Positions 1-9,423 of a stretch of DNA of 64,000 nt are shown one piece after another; within the stretch, counting starts at the first letter, position 1; each line of letters starts with the position of its first letter. Both the position numbers and the translations under genes were made by a program. Source of the stretch: Paracoccaceae bacterium (GTDB lineage: Bacteria > Pseudomonadota > Alphaproteobacteria > Rhodobacterales > Rhodobacteraceae); assembly GCA_029246285.1 (NCBI GenBank), contig JAQWNW010000038.1, forward strand, positions 1-64,000, written 5' to 3'. A model generated the notes under the pieces. It made no database searches and had not been told where the DNA came from. It saw only the letters and a program-made list of their open reading frames with translations.

Positions 1-990
1 GTTGAATATGCATATTTAGCGGAGGAAATGGGCAAAGCACATATTGGAGCAGAAGTGTTTAATTGTAGTGCACCAGATACGGGCAACATGGAAGTCTTTG
101 AGAGATATGGCACACCCGCTATGAAGGAACGCTGGTTAAAACCACTTTTAAACGGTGAGATAAGATCATCCTACCTCATGACCGAACCAGATGTGGCTTC
201 TTCTGATGCAACAAATCTTTCATTATCATGTGTGAAGGATGGAAATAGCTACATATTAAATGGCGAAAAGTGGTGGGCCTCAGGAGCTGGTGATCCCAGA
301 ACAGCTGTTTACATTGTAATGGTTCGAACACCAAATGATGGACCAAAACACAACCAACATTCGATGATTGTCGTAGATCCTAAAACCACAGGAATTGAGA
401 AGCTCCGCCCAATGGAAGTTTATGGCCATGATGATGCTCCACATGGACATTTTCATATCAGATTTACAGATGTAAGAGTTCCAGCGGAAAATTTACTCTT
501 GGGTGAAGGGAGAGGTTTTGAAATTTCTCAAGGTAGATTAGGACCTGGGCGAATCCACCACTGCATGCGAGCAATTGGACAAGCGGAAAAAGCACTCGAA
601 TTAATGACCCGAAGATCTTTAGCAAGAGAAGCGTTTGGTAAGCCAATAGCAAAATTAGGTGCAAATTACGATATCATTGCTAATGCTAGACAAGATATCG
701 AAATGGCAAGATTACTTTGCCTTAAAGCAGCATGGATGATGGACCAAGGAGATAAAAGAGCTGCAGCACCATGGATTAGCAAAATTAAGGTTGTAGCGCC
801 TCTTGTGGCGCTAGAAGTTACAGATCAAGCAGTGCAGATGTATGGTGCGCAAGGAATTAGCCAAGACACCCCTCTGGCTCGACAGTGGGCAGGATTAAGA
901 ACATTACGGTTAGCGGACGGCCCAGACGCGGTTCACCGCAGACAGGTTGCTCGAGCGGAACTGCGAAAATATACTCAAGAAAAAGTATAA
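1..990 (+). CDS. Acyl-CoA dehydrogenase, ACAD10/11-like (5' truncated by window edge)
   Basis: FAD-dependent alpha,beta-dehydrogenation of an acyl-CoA. The reading frame is open from base 1 ([11 protein letters not shown]), so the start lies outside the window. The first internal ATG at 28 is not the real start. About 329 residues are present, and roughly 80 are missing compared with a normal family member of about 410. The [13 protein letters not shown] flavin/substrate segment, [20 protein letters not shown] and the C-terminal [13 protein letters not shown] are the signature of the ACAD10/11 branch rather than of short-chain enzymes. That branch prefers long or branched substrates in animals. 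The substrate here is unknown. It is followed by an unrelated sulfur-transport pair, so the operon context is upstream of the window. Confidence 0.85.
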   Translation, partial: VEYAYLAEEMGKAHIGAEVFNCSAPDTGNMEVFERYGTPAMKERWLKPLLNGEIRSSYLMTEPDVASSDATNLSLSCVKDGNSYILNGEKWWASGAGDPRTAVYIVMVRTPNDGPKHNQHSMIVVDPKTTGIEKLRPMEVYGHDDAPHGHFHIRFTDVRVPAENLLLGEGRGFEISQGRLGPGRIHHCMRAIGQAEKALELMTRRSLAREAFGKPIAKLGANYDIIANARQDIEMARLLCLKAAWMMDQGDKRAAAPWISKIKVVAPLVALEVTDQAVQMYGAQGISQDTPLARQWAGLRTLRLADGPDAVHRRQVARAELRKYTQEKV

Positions 991-1067
991 AAATTACTGT
1001 GTTTGATGTATTAATGGGTGTAAAATAATAATACGACATAGCTTAATAACGCTGAAAGGACTTTACT

Positions 1068-1493
1068 ATGAACCCTGACTGGATAAGTGGCCTAGTGGGT
1101 GGACTAATGATTGGCGCTGCAGCAAGTGCATATCTGTTAATGAATGGTCGAGTAATGGGGGCAAGTGGAATTTTAGGCGGCTTAGTAGATCTAACAAGCC
1201 GTACAAATGTACCAGAACGTATAATTTTTTTGTTAGGTGTAGTTCTCAGTCCTATTTTGTTAATTCAATTTACAGGTGTTCATGATACCCATCTAACTTC
1301 AAACGTTTTTGTAATTATCTCAGGTGGGCTTCTGGTTGGGATAGGCACTAGATTAGCAAATGGTTGCACTTCAGGTCATGGTGTATGCGGTATTTCTAGG
1401 CTTTCACTTAGAGGCATAATTGCGACTATATTTTATTTACTTAGTGGAGCTATATCTATCATCATATTCAAGAATTTACTTGGAGTAATTTGA
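1068..1493 (+). CDS. YeeE/YedE-family membrane protein, N-terminal half-transporter
   Basis: Small integral membrane protein of 141 residues with about four hydrophobic segments, in the YeeE/YedE sulfur-transport family (thiosulfate or related sulfur species in characterised members). The conserved TRLANGCTSGHGVCGISR segment near residues 95-112 carries the cysteines thought to handle the sulfur substrate. AAGGA lies seven bases before the ATG. The stop overlaps the start of the next gene by one base (TGATG), so the two are translationally coupled and probably form one transporter from two half-size subunits. Frequent partners such as a persulfide dioxygenase or a sulfide-sensing ArsR regulator are not visible here. 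The substrate is inferred only from family. Confidence 0.8.
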   Translation: MNPDWISGLVGGLMIGAAASAYLLMNGRVMGASGILGGLVDLTSRTNVPERIIFLLGVVLSPILLIQFTGVHDTHLTSNVFVIISGGLLVGIGTRLANGCTSGHGVCGISRLSLRGIIATIFYLLSGAISIIIFKNLLGVI

Positions 1494-1909
1494 TGAAAAA
1501 CCTAGTTGCACTTCTTTGCGGCGGCTTATTTGGATTAGGCCTTTTTATTTCTGGAATGACAGATACCACAAAAGTCCAAGGATGGCTTGATATCTTTGGT
1601 AATTGGGACCCAACACTGGCGTTTGTACTCGGTGGAGCAATAATTCCTATGGCTCTAACTTGGAGGCTATCGAGTAAAATAAAAAAACCAGTATTTGAAG
1701 ACAATTTCCCCAAAGAAATTGAACAAAAATTAGATAAATCACTTATTATTGGATCTATATTTTTTGGAGTGGGCTGGGGACTTTCAGGATTATGTCCGGG
1801 CCCAGCAATTGCTTCATTAGGTTTTGGAGGCTGGCAAGGATTAATGTTTTTCTTTACTATGGCCATTGGTATGATACTCACACCCTTTATAGCCAAATAT
1901 TTAAATTAG
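1493..1909 (+). CDS. YeeE/YedE-type membrane protein (DUF6691-like), C-terminal half-transporter
   Basis: A 138-residue membrane protein starting at the ATG at 1493. A TTG three bases upstream is in frame, but the ATG makes the neat TGATG overlap with the preceding gene. It has a hydrophobic N-terminus (LCGGLFGLGLFISGM), the family segment TDTTKVQGWLDIFGNWDPTL, and a GWGLSGLCPGPAIASLG loop with the single conserved cysteine. This matches the second subunit of split YeeE/YedE transporters. Together with the previous gene it gives the six to eight membrane spans of a full-size family member. The role in uptake of inorganic sulfur is inferred from family, with no local enzyme to confirm it. Confidence 0.78.
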   Translation: MKNLVALLCGGLFGLGLFISGMTDTTKVQGWLDIFGNWDPTLAFVLGGAIIPMALTWRLSSKIKKPVFEDNFPKEIEQKLDKSLIIGSIFFGVGWGLSGLCPGPAIASLGFGGWQGLMFFFTMAIGMILTPFIAKYLN

Positions 1910-1970
1910 ATTGATATCGAGACTAAAAGGCCTATTTAAAAACTCACGCAAAAATTGATCGGATAAGAAA

Positions 1971-3194
1971 ATGACGACTGAACAACCAAAGCTTAAATCC
2001 AAAGATGCTCCAGACCTTTCGAGATTTGATTGGAACGACCCCCTTCGCTTTGAAGATCAATTAAGTAATGACGAAATAATGATAAAAGATAGTGCGAAAT
2101 CCTACGCAACCCAAAGCCTTCAACCACGGATTACCGAAGCCTTCGCTAATGAGACGACAGATCAAAAAATCTTTACTGAAATGGGAGAAATGGGTTTGTT
2201 AGGTGTGACAATCCCTGAAGAATATGGGGGTTTAGGTAGTTCATATGTTTCATATGGATTGGTTGCACGAGAAATTGAACGCGTTGATAGTGGCTATCGA
2301 TCAATGATGTCAGTTCAGAGCTCATTAGTAATGTATCCAATTTATGCGTACGGTTCAGAAGCACAACGTAAGAAATATTTACCTGACTTATCCAGTGGAA
2401 ACCTAATAGGATGTTTTGGCTTAACCGAGGCTGAAGCCGGTTCAGATCCTGGATCCATGCAAACACGCGCAATAAAAACAAAAACTGGGTATAAGATCAC
2501 GGGATCAAAAATGTGGATATCCAATGCACCGATAGCAGACGTCTTTGTAATATGGGCAAAGTCTGAGGAACATGGTGACGCAATAAAAGGATTTATTTTA
2601 GAGAAGAATATGAAAGGTTTAAGTGCACCAAAAATCCAAAATAAGATGAGCCTTAGAGCCTCAATTACTGGTGAAATAGTTATGGATGGTGTCGAGGTTG
2701 GAGAAGACGCTCTGCTACCACATGTCTCTGGATTAAAAGGACCGTTTGGGTGTCTTAATCGTGCAAGATATGGTATCAGTTGGGGTGTACTTGGGTCAGC
2801 AGAAACATGTTGGCATGCAGCTTTGAATTACGGTCTAAATAGAAAGCAATTCAAAAAACCCTTGGCAAGTACTCAATTATTTCAGAAAAAACTTGCAGAC
2901 ATGATGACAGAGATAAGCCTTGGATTACAAGCGAGCCTTCAAGTTGGTCGGCTAATGGATGAGGCTAAAGCGGCACCTGAGATGATTTCTATTGTAAAGA
3001 GAAATAACTGTGGAAAAGCACTCGATATTGCTCGAAATGCACGTGACATGCATGGTGGCAATGGCATAAGTTTAGAGTATGAAGTTATTCGACACATGTT
3101 AAATTTAGAGACAGTTAATACTTACGAAGGGGCTCATGACGTACATGCTTTAATTCTAGGTAGAGCACAAACAGGTATACAAGCATTTTTTTAA
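1971..3194 (+). CDS. gcdH: Glutaryl-CoA dehydrogenase
   Basis: Converts glutaryl-CoA to crotonyl-CoA and CO2 in lysine and tryptophan degradation, using FAD and passing electrons to ETF. The protein has 407 residues, the normal length. Arg110 in the [11 protein letters not shown] segment corresponds to the arginine that binds the gamma-carboxylate of glutarate. Glu386 in [17 protein letters not shown] is the catalytic base. The [15 protein letters not shown] segment and the C-terminal [10 protein letters not shown] are diagnostic of GcdH within the acyl-CoA dehydrogenase superfamily. No GcdR-type regulator or CoA-transferase lies next to it, and it appears to be transcribed alone. The downstream gene is convergent. 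Confidence 0.93.
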   Translation: MTTEQPKLKSKDAPDLSRFDWNDPLRFEDQLSNDEIMIKDSAKSYATQSLQPRITEAFANETTDQKIFTEMGEMGLLGVTIPEEYGGLGSSYVSYGLVAREIERVDSGYRSMMSVQSSLVMYPIYAYGSEAQRKKYLPDLSSGNLIGCFGLTEAEAGSDPGSMQTRAIKTKTGYKITGSKMWISNAPIADVFVIWAKSEEHGDAIKGFILEKNMKGLSAPKIQNKMSLRASITGEIVMDGVEVGEDALLPHVSGLKGPFGCLNRARYGISWGVLGSAETCWHAALNYGLNRKQFKKPLASTQLFQKKLADMMTEISLGLQASLQVGRLMDEAKAAPEMISIVKRNNCGKALDIARNARDMHGGNGISLEYEVIRHMLNLETVNTYEGAHDVHALILGRAQTGIQAFF

Positions 3195-3238
3195 CTTCAT
3201 ATTATTCACATTAAGCTAAAAGTTACGACAAAAGCCAG

Positions 3239-5662
3239 TTAACCGCGCAACCTATCACCCAATGGATCAAACGGTGCTTCTTTCAACATAACAGCATCAT
3301 GATTTTGACCAATTACCGCGACATGAAATTCATTTCCATCGATAGCATGATCTGTCTTAATCATACATATTGCGAGTGACTTGTCACAAGTATAACCATA
3401 TGCTCCTGACGTCACCCTTCCAACTGGCGTTCCATCTTTCAAAAATACTGGCTCTCCGCCTGCTGGATCAGCATTTCTATCCGCATTAACCTCTAAAACT
3501 ACTAACTTCTCTCTGGGTTTTTGATCCTTGATCTTCAGATAAGCCTCTTTACCTAAAAAACTTGGTTTATCTAATTTTATCAGCCTATCTAACCCGACCT
3601 CTTGTGGCCAATACTCAGGTGAATACTCTCTTCCCCAAGAACCATAACCCTTTTCAACTCTGAGACTTAACAACGATCTTCCACCAACTGGTTTCACACC
3701 TAAATCTGCTCCAGTTTCAAGTAGAGCCTCAAATAATTTCACTTGATTTTCAGTTTTTACATAAATTTCCCAGCCCAAATCACCCGTAAAACTAACTCTT
3801 ATAGCGACAGCATCAATTCCAGCAATCGTTATTGATCGAGATCGCATAAATTTCCAGGTTTCATTCGATAAATCCTCTTGGGTCATCCTACTCAATAATG
3901 TTCTAGATTTTGGACCAGCAACATTAAATCCACACATTTCCTCAGTCAAACTTTGAAAACTAACAGTATTTGGACGATCGATCATTTCAAAAAACCGAAT
4001 ATGGTATCTCTCCGCCATACCTGATCCAACAATGAAAAAATGCTCCTCATTTAACTTCGTAACAGTAAAATCACCGGCAACCCCACCCCTAATACCAATT
4101 AGCGGCGTAAGGCATGATCTTCCAATTTCTTTGGGCACATTATTTGCGATAATTTTATCAATCCACTCTGAAGCACCCTGCCCTTTCACTTCGTATTTTC
4201 CAAAATTCGATACATCTACAATACCAACGTTTGTTCTTAAATTATCACATTCAGATTTAACATGATGCCACCAGTCTTGCCGTTTAAAACCATAATCCTC
4301 TTTTGGTTCAACTCCTTCTGGGGCAAACCATAAGGGATGCTCCCAACCATAATTAAGCCCAAAGACACAACCTAACTCTTTTTGCTTTTGATAAACTGGA
4401 CGGGTCTTTAACGGTCTTCCAGCATCTCGTTCTTCATACGGCATGTGTATCTTAAAACGATTACCATACTGATCACGAACACGTTCTTTAGTGAAAGCCT
4501 TATTTGCCCAATTTCCATACCGCGCGAGATCCCAAGGAAACATATCATATTCAGGTTCTCCATCTATAATCCACTGAGCCGACATTAAACCTAGACCTCC
4601 GGACTGAGAAAACCCTGGAATGATGCCGCAACAACAGAAGTAATTTTTTAGTTCAGGTACTGGTCCAAACAACGCTGAACTATCAGGAGACCAAATCATT
4701 GGGCCATTTATAACTCTTTTAATACCAGCGTCCGCGGCCACTGGCACGCGATCCATCGCTCGCATTACATTATCCATAATGCGCTCTAAATCATCAGCAA
4801 ACAATTCATGACCAAAGCCTTGAGGCGTGCCATCTTCGGCCCAAAATCTTACATCTTTCTCATAAGCCCCAATAAGCAAACCATTACCCTCTTGACGTAA
4901 ATAATATTCCCCATCTCGATCTGCAACTGATGGTAGTCGTCTACCTATATTTTCTATTTCACTAATTGTTTCAGTAACAAAGTATTGATGCTCTGTGGGT
5001 TGCAAAGGCAACTCAAAGCCAGCTAAAGCTGCTACCTCTCTTGCCCACAGACCCGCTGCATTAATAACCCAGTCAGTTTTAATATTTCCGTTTGGTGTTT
5101 CGACGAGCCATGTACCATCTTTGTTGTAAGATGTCGCTGTGACTGGGGTGAAACGATGAATTTCTGCACCCATTTTTCTGGCTCCCGCCGCATATGCTTG
5201 GGTGACTCCCGATGGATCAACATTACCTCCATCCCCCTCAAACATAATGCATCTTACACCATCAAAATTAACTAGTGGATGCAATTCCTCAGCTTCGTCG
5301 CGACTAATTTCATGAAAGTCCACATCAAAATAACGAGCCTTTTTTTCTTGTAGCCTTAATTGATGTTCCCGATCCTCTGTTTGAGCCAAATAAAGTGAAC
5401 CAGGTTGAAAAACGCCGCAACCCTGCCCCGTTTCAGTTTCTAAATCCTTATAAAGCTTCATCGTGTAATACTGAAGTTTCGAAATATTGTTATTATCATG
5501 AAGCCCATGCAGTCCAGCAGCAGCATGCCACGTCGATCCAGACGTAAGTTCATCTCGTTCTAAGAGAACAATATCGGTCCAACCGAGTTTTGCCAAATGA
5601 TATAAGATTGAGCAGCCTACTAGCCCCCCACCAATTACGACAGCTTGAGCATGTGTCTTCAT
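3239..5662 (-). CDS. Dimethylglycine dehydrogenase-like FAD/GcvT two-domain oxidoreductase
   Basis: Oxidative demethylase of 807 residues. The N-terminal DAO-type FAD domain has VVIGGGLVG at residues 8-16, and GSTWHAAAG places His46 where mitochondrial DMGDH attaches FAD covalently. A linker with IWSPDSSALFGP leads to a C-terminal GcvT (aminomethyltransferase) domain, from about residue 430 to the end, that would transfer the methylene to tetrahydrofolate. I chose the ATG at 5662 because GGAGG lies eight bases upstream. An in-frame start at 5680 lies upstream of this site. Likely substrate: dimethylglycine, giving sarcosine, which the soxBDAG enzyme in this window would finish. Related proteins of this build act on other N-methyl compounds, so the exact substrate is uncertain. 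A divergent LysR gene probably controls it. Confidence 0.82.
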   Translation of the reverse strand: MKTHAQAVVIGGGLVGCSILYHLAKLGWTDIVLLERDELTSGSTWHAAAGLHGLHDNNNISKLQYYTMKLYKDLETETGQGCGVFQPGSLYLAQTEDREHQLRLQEKKARYFDVDFHEISRDEAEELHPLVNFDGVRCIMFEGDGGNVDPSGVTQAYAAGARKMGAEIHRFTPVTATSYNKDGTWLVETPNGNIKTDWVINAAGLWAREVAALAGFELPLQPTEHQYFVTETISEIENIGRRLPSVADRDGEYYLRQEGNGLLIGAYEKDVRFWAEDGTPQGFGHELFADDLERIMDNVMRAMDRVPVAADAGIKRVINGPMIWSPDSSALFGPVPELKNYFCCCGIIPGFSQSGGLGLMSAQWIIDGEPEYDMFPWDLARYGNWANKAFTKERVRDQYGNRFKIHMPYEERDAGRPLKTRPVYQKQKELGCVFGLNYGWEHPLWFAPEGVEPKEDYGFKRQDWWHHVKSECDNLRTNVGIVDVSNFGKYEVKGQGASEWIDKIIANNVPKEIGRSCLTPLIGIRGGVAGDFTVTKLNEEHFFIVGSGMAERYHIRFFEMIDRPNTVSFQSLTEEMCGFNVAGPKSRTLLSRMTQEDLSNETWKFMRSRSITIAGIDAVAIRVSFTGDLGWEIYVKTENQVKLFEALLETGADLGVKPVGGRSLLSLRVEKGYGSWGREYSPEYWPQEVGLDRLIKLDKPSFLGKEAYLKIKDQKPREKLVVLEVNADRNADPAGGEPVFLKDGTPVGRVTSGAYGYTCDKSLAICMIKTDHAIDGNEFHVAVIGQNHDAVMLKEAPFDPLGDRLRG

Positions 5663-5774
5663 TATAGTCCTCCAAATCAAGATTGTGCGTAGACTGACAT
5701 CAAAAAAAGAAAAGATCTTTTTAAAATTATATTATTAACTTTATTTATATTTAATATAATAATATATAATACTA

Positions 5775-6728
5775 ATGCGAGACCCAGATTCAATACTTTT
5801 AGAAACATTTCTTACAGTGGCTGAGACACAAAACTTGTTTTCAGCCGCAAGCATATTAAAAGTTAGCCAACCAACTCTCACACAACGATTAAAAAAACTT
5901 GAGCAATTTTTAGGTGCTCCATTATTTGACCGCGATAGTAGGCCAATGAAGTTAACAAATTTGGGAAGAAATTTAGTAGTGAGCGGAACAGATTTACTTA
6001 AACAAAATAAAGAGTTTTGGAAAAATATTAAGAAACATACAAAACAACCTGAAACATTACTAAAGCTTGGCATGCCAGATAGCTTATCAGAAATAATGGG
6101 TGCAGAATGCTTAACTGCTTTATCCGACTTAGCAGATAGAATCGAATTAAAATCAGGAATCTCTCCATGGTTAGAAAATTCTTTTCAAACTCAGAAATTT
6201 GATTTGGCCATAGACACAGAACCTTTCACAAAAGATCCAAATAATGAAGTAATACCACTTTTCAAAGACCCATTTATTCTTGTGACGCCAATTATTTGGG
6301 AAAAAATTAGTTTAGAAGAGTTAGTTTCTACAAAGCCTTTGGTTGGTTATGGTAGGACGTCAAAATTTGGGAGCAATTGTACCGAAATTGTGACAAACCT
6401 TGGAGTCAACTATCAACCTCGATTTAGTTTTGATAGTACACAAAGCCTTTTGCGATTCGTCCAAGCAGGACACGGCTGGGCTGCCACATCAGCTTTATGT
6501 CTATTCCAATCGCCAAATGCTTTAAAAGATATTTCCATTAGAAGATGCCCAAAATCCGAATTTCGAACCTTCTCATTACTTCACAGAACCAACGACTCTG
6601 AGTTGGCAAGTCAAGCATCCAAAAAATTTATTAAAGTGTTTCATAAACTGACAAAAGGACCGTGGGCAACATTAAGCAAGAATGTAACACAGATGCTTAA
6701 CACGACAAATTATTCTTCTCTGCCGTAA
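5775..6728 (+). CDS. LysR-family transcriptional regulator
   Basis: A 317-residue regulator with the winged helix-turn-helix at about residues 5-62 (FLTVAETQNLFSAASILKVSQPTLTQRLKKLE, split here as two parts of one motif) and a co-inducer-binding domain after it. It is divergent from the DMGDH-like gene, with a 112-base AT-rich gap between them, the standard layout for a LysR protein that controls its divergent neighbour. There is no good Shine-Dalgarno sequence before the ATG (the upstream 20 bases are only A and T), so translation may be weak or nearly leaderless. The 3' end overlaps the convergent 75-residue gene by 19 bases. The inducer is unknown. A methylated amine would fit the neighbours. 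Confidence 0.85.
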   Translation: MRDPDSILLETFLTVAETQNLFSAASILKVSQPTLTQRLKKLEQFLGAPLFDRDSRPMKLTNLGRNLVVSGTDLLKQNKEFWKNIKKHTKQPETLLKLGMPDSLSEIMGAECLTALSDLADRIELKSGISPWLENSFQTQKFDLAIDTEPFTKDPNNEVIPLFKDPFILVTPIIWEKISLEELVSTKPLVGYGRTSKFGSNCTEIVTNLGVNYQPRFSFDSTQSLLRFVQAGHGWAATSALCLFQSPNALKDISIRRCPKSEFRTFSLLHRTNDSELASQASKKFIKVFHKLTKGPWATLSKNVTQMLNTTNYSSLP

Positions 6729-6937
6729 TTTATTAATATTGCCCGCGCATCTTCCGCTTCAGTGAGACCAGCCTCTAAACAAAAAACATATGCCGCCGTC
6801 AAAAGAAAGCAGGCGTGATCAATATCGCCCTTATCAACAAAGAGCTTCCCTGCCTTTAAATATAAATGACCAAGTGAAGGCACATCTTTAATTTCATGCG
6901 CTTTCAGTATTTTTTTGTTCAAACATTCAAGTGTCAT
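6710..6937 (-). CDS. Small helical protein of unknown function, companion of the Rieske oxygenase
   Basis: A 75-residue protein I cannot assign. The sequence is predicted-helical with alternating hydrophobic positions (SLGHLYLKAGKLFVDKG, then HACFLLTAAYVFCLEAG) and resembles a pair of TPR-like helices without being a clear TPR. It starts eight bases after the stop of the Rieske oxygenase gene on the same strand, so the two are almost certainly co-transcribed. It has no signal peptide or membrane span. A role as an assembly or interaction partner of the oxygenase is only an inference from position. The gene ends inside the convergent LysR gene (19-base overlap), which supports a compact genome rather than an artefact, because codon use looks normal. 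Confidence 0.6.
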   Translation of the reverse strand: MTLECLNKKILKAHEIKDVPSLGHLYLKAGKLFVDKGDIDHACFLLTAAYVFCLEAGLTEAEDARAILINYGREE

Positions 6938-6945
6938 TTTGGCCT

Positions 6946-8109
6946 TTATAAGGACCTTGATTGATCAATTTTTTTGGCTACCCAATCATGAAAGACAAAT
7001 GTTGGACTGTCCATTACGGGAGCAAATTTTCCACCATCAAAATGCACACCTTTTCTACCCTTTTGCATTCCTTCAACAACAAAAATATCCTCTTCCAAGA
7101 CACCCTTCCAAAGTTTGGCATTCTGGCTTATCAAATCCTGAAGATCTGGTCTTTCTTTAGGATCAAATGAATAAAATATTTCATTTCTTTCAATTGTTCT
7201 GTTTGGGCCTTGGGGTAACAAGATAATTGCATAGGCATGATCTCTTTGGGCCGCAAATAATACATTTGGGAAGAATGCAACATACTCTGCTCCTTTATTC
7301 CAAAAATCAGACAAACCTTCAAAATCTGGGAATTTCAAGCCATCATTATCTTCAATTTGCCGGTAAACTTTAGTACCTTGCCCGGCAAAGTTTCCTGGCT
7401 CTTCAATATGATAGTGATCTTCAAGACGTGAATAACTATTCAAACCTGGATGAATCCAAGGCAAATGATAACTTTCACAATAATTCTCTACTGCTAACTT
7501 CCAATTACAAGCAACGTCAAAAGGAAAAGAACTCTCCTTTCCCCCATGAAATAATGGCTTTTCATGCTCTCGCCATCTATTAATTAATTTTGAAGCGTAA
7601 TCGACGAAAGGGGGAGCATTACCTGATATATTTACAAAAACCACCTCTCTGAAAACATATGAGTTGATTTTGATTAATCCAAGCTGTTTCCTATCCAAAC
7701 TCTTGTCAAGATTCCTTCCAGGCCCGCCAGCATGAGGTGTAGAACGCAATTTACCATCCAAACCGTAGCACCAGCTATGGTAGGGACATCGAATGGTACC
7801 TCTTACATTTCCTGCCTTCTCAATTAAGATCATGCCACGATGTCGACATGTATTTTGATAAACACTAACGCTGTTCTTAGCTTCTCGAACAACGAGTAAT
7901 GGCATACCAGCGAATTCAACAGGAAAAACATCACCAAGATTTGGAACGTCCGATGAAATACCTATCCCAACCCAATTATCAAACAAAACAACTTTTTTTT
8001 CTTCGTCAAACACTGCATCATCAATATAATGCTCGTTAGGCAATCCCCGTGCTTGCCCAATAGGCTTAAGCGTCGCACTTAGGTCAGAATTAACTCCACT
8101 CATAGTCAT
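6946..8109 (-). CDS. Rieske non-heme iron oxygenase, alpha subunit (GbcA/CntA-like)
   Basis: Ring-hydroxylase-type oxygenase of 387 residues. The Rieske [2Fe-2S] ligands are C88-x-H90 and C108-x2-H111. The mononuclear iron site is NWK...ENYCESYH..WIH with His215 and His220. Glu212 stands where many ring dioxygenases have the bridging Asp, a feature shared with carnitine monooxygenase CntA. A later Asp in LEEDIFVVEGMQ is the third ligand. The nearest described relatives cleave quaternary amines: glycine betaine monooxygenase GbcA and CntA. With the DMGDH-like gene nearby, betaine to dimethylglycine is the most attractive reaction. The reductase subunit (GbcB/CntB) is not in this window. The start could be the ATG at 8109 or the one at 8103. 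Confidence 0.82.
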   Translation of the reverse strand: MTMSGVNSDLSATLKPIGQARGLPNEHYIDDAVFDEEKKVVLFDNWVGIGISSDVPNLGDVFPVEFAGMPLLVVREAKNSVSVYQNTCRHRGMILIEKAGNVRGTIRCPYHSWCYGLDGKLRSTPHAGGPGRNLDKSLDRKQLGLIKINSYVFREVVFVNISGNAPPFVDYASKLINRWREHEKPLFHGGKESSFPFDVACNWKLAVENYCESYHLPWIHPGLNSYSRLEDHYHIEEPGNFAGQGTKVYRQIEDNDGLKFPDFEGLSDFWNKGAEYVAFFPNVLFAAQRDHAYAIILLPQGPNRTIERNEIFYSFDPKERPDLQDLISQNAKLWKGVLEEDIFVVEGMQKGRKGVHFDGGKFAPVMDSPTFVFHDWVAKKIDQSRSL

Positions 8110-8219
8110 TCACTCTTTTTCTTATTTCTTATGTTTGATTTTTAAACATCTCATGCCAAATTTAAACTAAATCACCGACAAATTATGTCGTTTTTTGAAA
8201 ATTATGCAAAGCTAAAAAA

Positions 8220-8981
8220 CTAACTTTTTATTCCTAATCTTTTCTCTAGCAGCGCCAAACCATCTGAAAGAGCAGAATAAGTTCCTTTTTCCTCCATATG
8301 AGCTCTTAATGTGGAATTTAAACCACCTTCAGTTGATAAGCTATGTAAAGCAGCAGCAAACCTTTCACGCTCACTATCCGGCATAAAATCTAAATAACCC
8401 TTAAATAGATGTGTCAGGTAAATTTCAGATTGCAAATCATTTCCTGTTTTGGATCCAAGCCATTTAGACGCCATGTCAAAAAGAAAGAAAACTGGTGATA
8501 ACATTGCTGAAATAACAAAATGGGGGGCAATATGATCTGCACTTTCAAGAACGATGATTGAATTATTTGCACCATACAAAACTTTTAAAGCATCACTATG
8601 TGGATAAACAGGTAATGGACACCCGCCCTTTGCAACAAAAGGCAAAGGAATAGTAATACAAACATTTTTTGCAGGGAGACAATAGCTTTTCAGCTCATCA
8701 CGATTAATATGAGCCATGACTGAAACGATCTGGTGATCTGTCCTAAAATTTAATTTGGGAAGTATATCCCGCGCTACAGAAGCCATTAGACAGATAAATA
8801 TAATGTCTGAGCTTGAACACACTTCATCATTTTCACAGGCAATTACTTCGGAATATTCTTCAGAAAGTCTTTGTGATCTCAAGTTACTTCTATTTGAAAC
8901 ATAAATCTTATGCCCTTGACCCGTTATGCCTTCAATTAAAGCTTCCGCAATCTCGCCCGTACCTATAAAACCAACATTCAT
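8220..8981 (-). CDS. ProC-like / F420-type NAD(P)-binding dehydrogenase
   Basis: A 253-residue protein with an N-terminal Rossmann fold (VGFIGTGEIAEALIEG, residues 3-18) of the pyrroline-5-carboxylate reductase superfamily. The SNRS motif after the second beta strand suggests NADP rather than NAD. The C-terminal helical domain (SLSTEGGLNSTLRAHMEE) resembles the ProC dimer domain. The ATG at 8981 is preferred over the in-frame TTG at 8996 because GGGGA lies upstream. It is on the same strand as the Rieske gene, 110 bases upstream of it, so the two may be co-transcribed. The substrate is unknown. Housekeeping ProC is usually about 270 residues, so this could be ProC itself or a specialised imine or ketone reductase. 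Confidence 0.65.
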   Translation of the reverse strand: MNVGFIGTGEIAEALIEGITGQGHKIYVSNRSNLRSQRLSEEYSEVIACENDEVCSSSDIIFICLMASVARDILPKLNFRTDHQIVSVMAHINRDELKSYCLPAKNVCITIPLPFVAKGGCPLPVYPHSDALKVLYGANNSIIVLESADHIAPHFVISAMLSPVFFLFDMASKWLGSKTGNDLQSEIYLTHLFKGYLDFMPDSERERFAAALHSLSTEGGLNSTLRAHMEEKGTYSALSDGLALLEKRLGIKS

Positions 8982-9075
8982 GTAATCTGTCCCCAAAACT
9001 CAATAAACGCTATTCGTTATCAAACTTTTATAATAATTGAGTCAATATCTATTGACGAAAATGTAGACTGAGGGC

Positions 9076-9423
9076 ATGAGAAAGCTCATGATATATAAAA
9101 TTTTAAGACAAAATGAATGGATGGAATTAAAAAGCAGAGGATCCACCTCTGGTGCACCAATCGATGTGCAAGATGGATATATCCATTTTTCAACAGCCTC
9201 GCAGGTCGCAGAAACAACTGAAAAATACTTTAAAGGATTAGAGGACCTTTTTATTGCAGCCGTGGACGATAGTAAAATCAGTGATGAATTGATTTGGGAA
9301 CCTGCTCGGAATAATCAACTTTTTCCGCATCTTTATCGAAATCTTCAACTAACAGAAATAATATGGTGTAAAGCTCTTAAACTCAGAAATGGTAAGCATG
9401 TATTACCGTCAAAAATAATATGA
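9076..9423 (+). CDS. DUF952 domain protein
   Basis: A 115-residue protein of the DUF952 family, whose biochemical role is not established. The family signature is visible: GYIHFSTASQVAETTEKYF, then the VDDSKISDELIWEPARNNQLFPHLYRNL segment in pieces. A second ATG at 9088 (MIYKILRQNEW) is also a good start and may be the true one, because family members usually begin just before IYKI. Its last four bases overlap the start of pyrD (ATGA), giving translational coupling. The order DUF952-pyrD-arsC is familiar from Rhodobacterales and supports the taxonomic guess. Confidence 0.8.
   Translation: MRKLMIYKILRQNEWMELKSRGSTSGAPIDVQDGYIHFSTASQVAETTEKYFKGLEDLFIAAVDDSKISDELIWEPARNNQLFPHLYRNLQLTEIIWCKALKLRNGKHVLPSKII

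Noticed and set aside
1468-1896. A 142-codon frame antisense to the YeeE/YedE second subunit
   Set aside because: It is the shadow of a conserved membrane protein and is Pro/Asn-rich by frame effect.
5720-5774. Inverted AT repeats between the DMGDH-like and LysR genes as a LysR box
   Set aside because: The dyad is imperfect and almost purely A/T, so chance similarity is likely.
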